Assembly: GCF_007970185.1 (NCBI RefSeq) | Contig: NZ_CP042431.1 | Location: 5,208,001 to 5,272,000 of the forward strand | Origin: Pseudobacter ginsenosidimutans | GTDB taxonomy: Bacteria; Bacteroidota; Bacteroidia; Chitinophagales; Chitinophagaceae | Direction: 5' to 3' | Length of the DNA stretch: 64,000 bases | In this document: piece after piece, positions 63,278 to 64,000 of the stretch | Position numbering within the stretch: the first letter of the stretch is position 1 | Layout: every line of letters begins with the position of its first letter | Notes under the pieces: model-generated | What the model saw: only the letters and a program-made list of their open reading frames with translations | Told to the model about the DNA's origin: nothing | Database searches by the model: none | Translations under genes and position numbers: made by a program

Positions 63278-64000
63278 ATGCAAAAAACAAAAAAACAAAA
63301 CATATTGGCTGCATCCGCCTTCGCTTTCGCATCTCTCCTGATGGCCGGCTGCACCAGCAACACGGAAAAGCCTGCTGAAGAAAAGAAGCAGCTTAGCCTG
63401 GATTCTGTTTCCTTCACTGCTGAAGAAGCGCCAGAATGGAGCCGCTTGTTCAAACGCACTTTCGGTTGGTTCGGCGGTGATGGCATCTTTGCCGTAACCC
63501 GCAATGGCCGCGAGAATCCCAATTCTTCAGCCGGCAGTGAAACCATCATCTGGTTCAGCGATACCATGCTGGGAGAGATAGGAGAGGATGGAAAATTGAA
63601 ACCTGGTTACGAAATGATCCACAATTCCATTTCCGTTTTGAAAGGATCAGAACCTGACAGCAACCGCATCAATTTCTACTGGCCGAAAGAAAGTGGAAAG
63701 AACAAATCGCTCTTTGTACCCAATACACCAGGCACCGGAGCTGATGAATATTACTGGATGGGAGATGGCTTCGTGAACCAGGCCAGGAACAATGATCTCT
63801 ATATCTTCGGTTACCGCATCAAAGATACCCACGATGGTTCCCCTTTTCCATTTAAAGAAATGGGCAATACCCTGGTGGTATTACCAGGCAACAGTCAGCC
63901 CCCCTTCACTTCCCAAAGACAGATCGATATTCCATTTTTCCTGGGGAAAAAAGTAGACAGCACAGGTTCATTCGGCGCAGGAATTTTTGTGAATACGAAA
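63278..64000 (+). CDS. DUF5005/DUF4185-like beta-propeller lipoprotein, 3'-truncated
   Basis: The ATG at 63278 opens a frame that runs off the window end (241 residues seen). The lipoprotein signal ends SLLMAGCTSN. The body begins RTFGWFGGDGIFAVTRNG and ETIIWFSDTMLGE, matching the first blade of the DUF4185/DUF5005 type propellers that resemble glycoside-hydrolase clans with five-bladed folds. These proteins occur in polysaccharide utilisation loci and some may be glycosidases. It starts 12 bases after the preceding lipoprotein gene and is the last visible member of the mannose-type locus. Confidence 0.7.
   Translation, partial: MQKTKKQNILAASAFAFASLLMAGCTSNTEKPAEEKKQLSLDSVSFTAEEAPEWSRLFKRTFGWFGGDGIFAVTRNGRENPNSSAGSETIIWFSDTMLGEIGEDGKLKPGYEMIHNSISVLKGSEPDSNRINFYWPKESGKNKSLFVPNTPGTGADEYYWMGDGFVNQARNNDLYIFGYRIKDTHDGSPFPFKEMGNTLVVLPGNSQPPFTSQRQIDIPFFLGKKVDSTGSFGAGIFVNTK

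Noticed and set aside
1-64000. Insertion sequences, phage genes, CRISPR arrays, rRNA
   Set aside because: No transposase, integrase, capsid or Cas motifs, no regularly spaced short repeats and no rRNA-like sequence were seen on either strand.

Overview
The window reads as chromosomal DNA of a Bacteroidota bacterium, most likely of the Chitinophagaceae (Chitinophaga or a close relative). The signs are three SusC/SusD outer-membrane pairs, two sets of ECF sigma factor plus FecR plus STN-domain SusC, type IX secretion sorting domains, GldA/GldF/GldG-type ABC genes, many short lipoproteins, and promoter-like TTG...TAnnTTTG sequences. No rRNA, tRNA, CRISPR array, insertion sequence or phage gene was seen. 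The first and last genes are cut by the window edges.

Region by region. (1) 1-6422: two large secreted, T9SS-exported modular proteins in tandem, the second a GH5 cellulase-like enzyme, sharing a 1.9-kb duplicated tail; then a small zincin lipoprotein. (2) 6425-9483: a divergent pair, a geranylgeranyl-reductase-like flavoprotein and a Tat-exported GH28-like beta-helix protein. (3) 9541-20183 (minus strand): ECF sigma, FecR, SusC with STN domain, SusD, DUF4843 lipoprotein and PKD-like lipoprotein, then, behind a strong terminator, a TlpA-type thioredoxin. (4) 20334-26776: a frameshifted signal-peptide/T9SS-tail remnant, an FMN-binding stress protein, an S41 peptidase, a small orphan ORF, a frameshifted TonB-dependent receptor and a DUF4242 protein. 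(5) 27023-43167 (plus strand): ECF sigma, FecR, STN-SusC, SusD and DUF4397-like lipoprotein, running into a compact set of one GldA-like ATPase, two fused GldF-GldG proteins and, between them, two MutS-like ATPases lacking the mismatch-recognition domain. This is the best candidate for an undescribed system. (6) 43284-50125 (minus strand): TetR repressor and an RND tripartite efflux operon, with the same 13-bp palindrome before the repressor and before the pump genes. (7) 50276-53688: MATE transporter, aminoglycoside-phosphotransferase-like kinase, YceI lipoprotein. (8) 53708-64000 (plus strand): GntR/UTRA regulator, SusC, SusD, a mannose-6-phosphate isomerase with an extra kinase-like N-terminal domain, a sugar/H+ MFS symporter, a lipoprotein and a truncated beta-propeller lipoprotein. 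A shared GntR-type palindrome lies before the regulator and before susC, which suggests a mannose or mannoside uptake and use locus.

Three genes (the T9SS-tail remnant, the TonB receptor and the second MutS) each look short of exactly one base. This could be real decay, slippage in short G/C runs, or assembly error; raw reads would decide.
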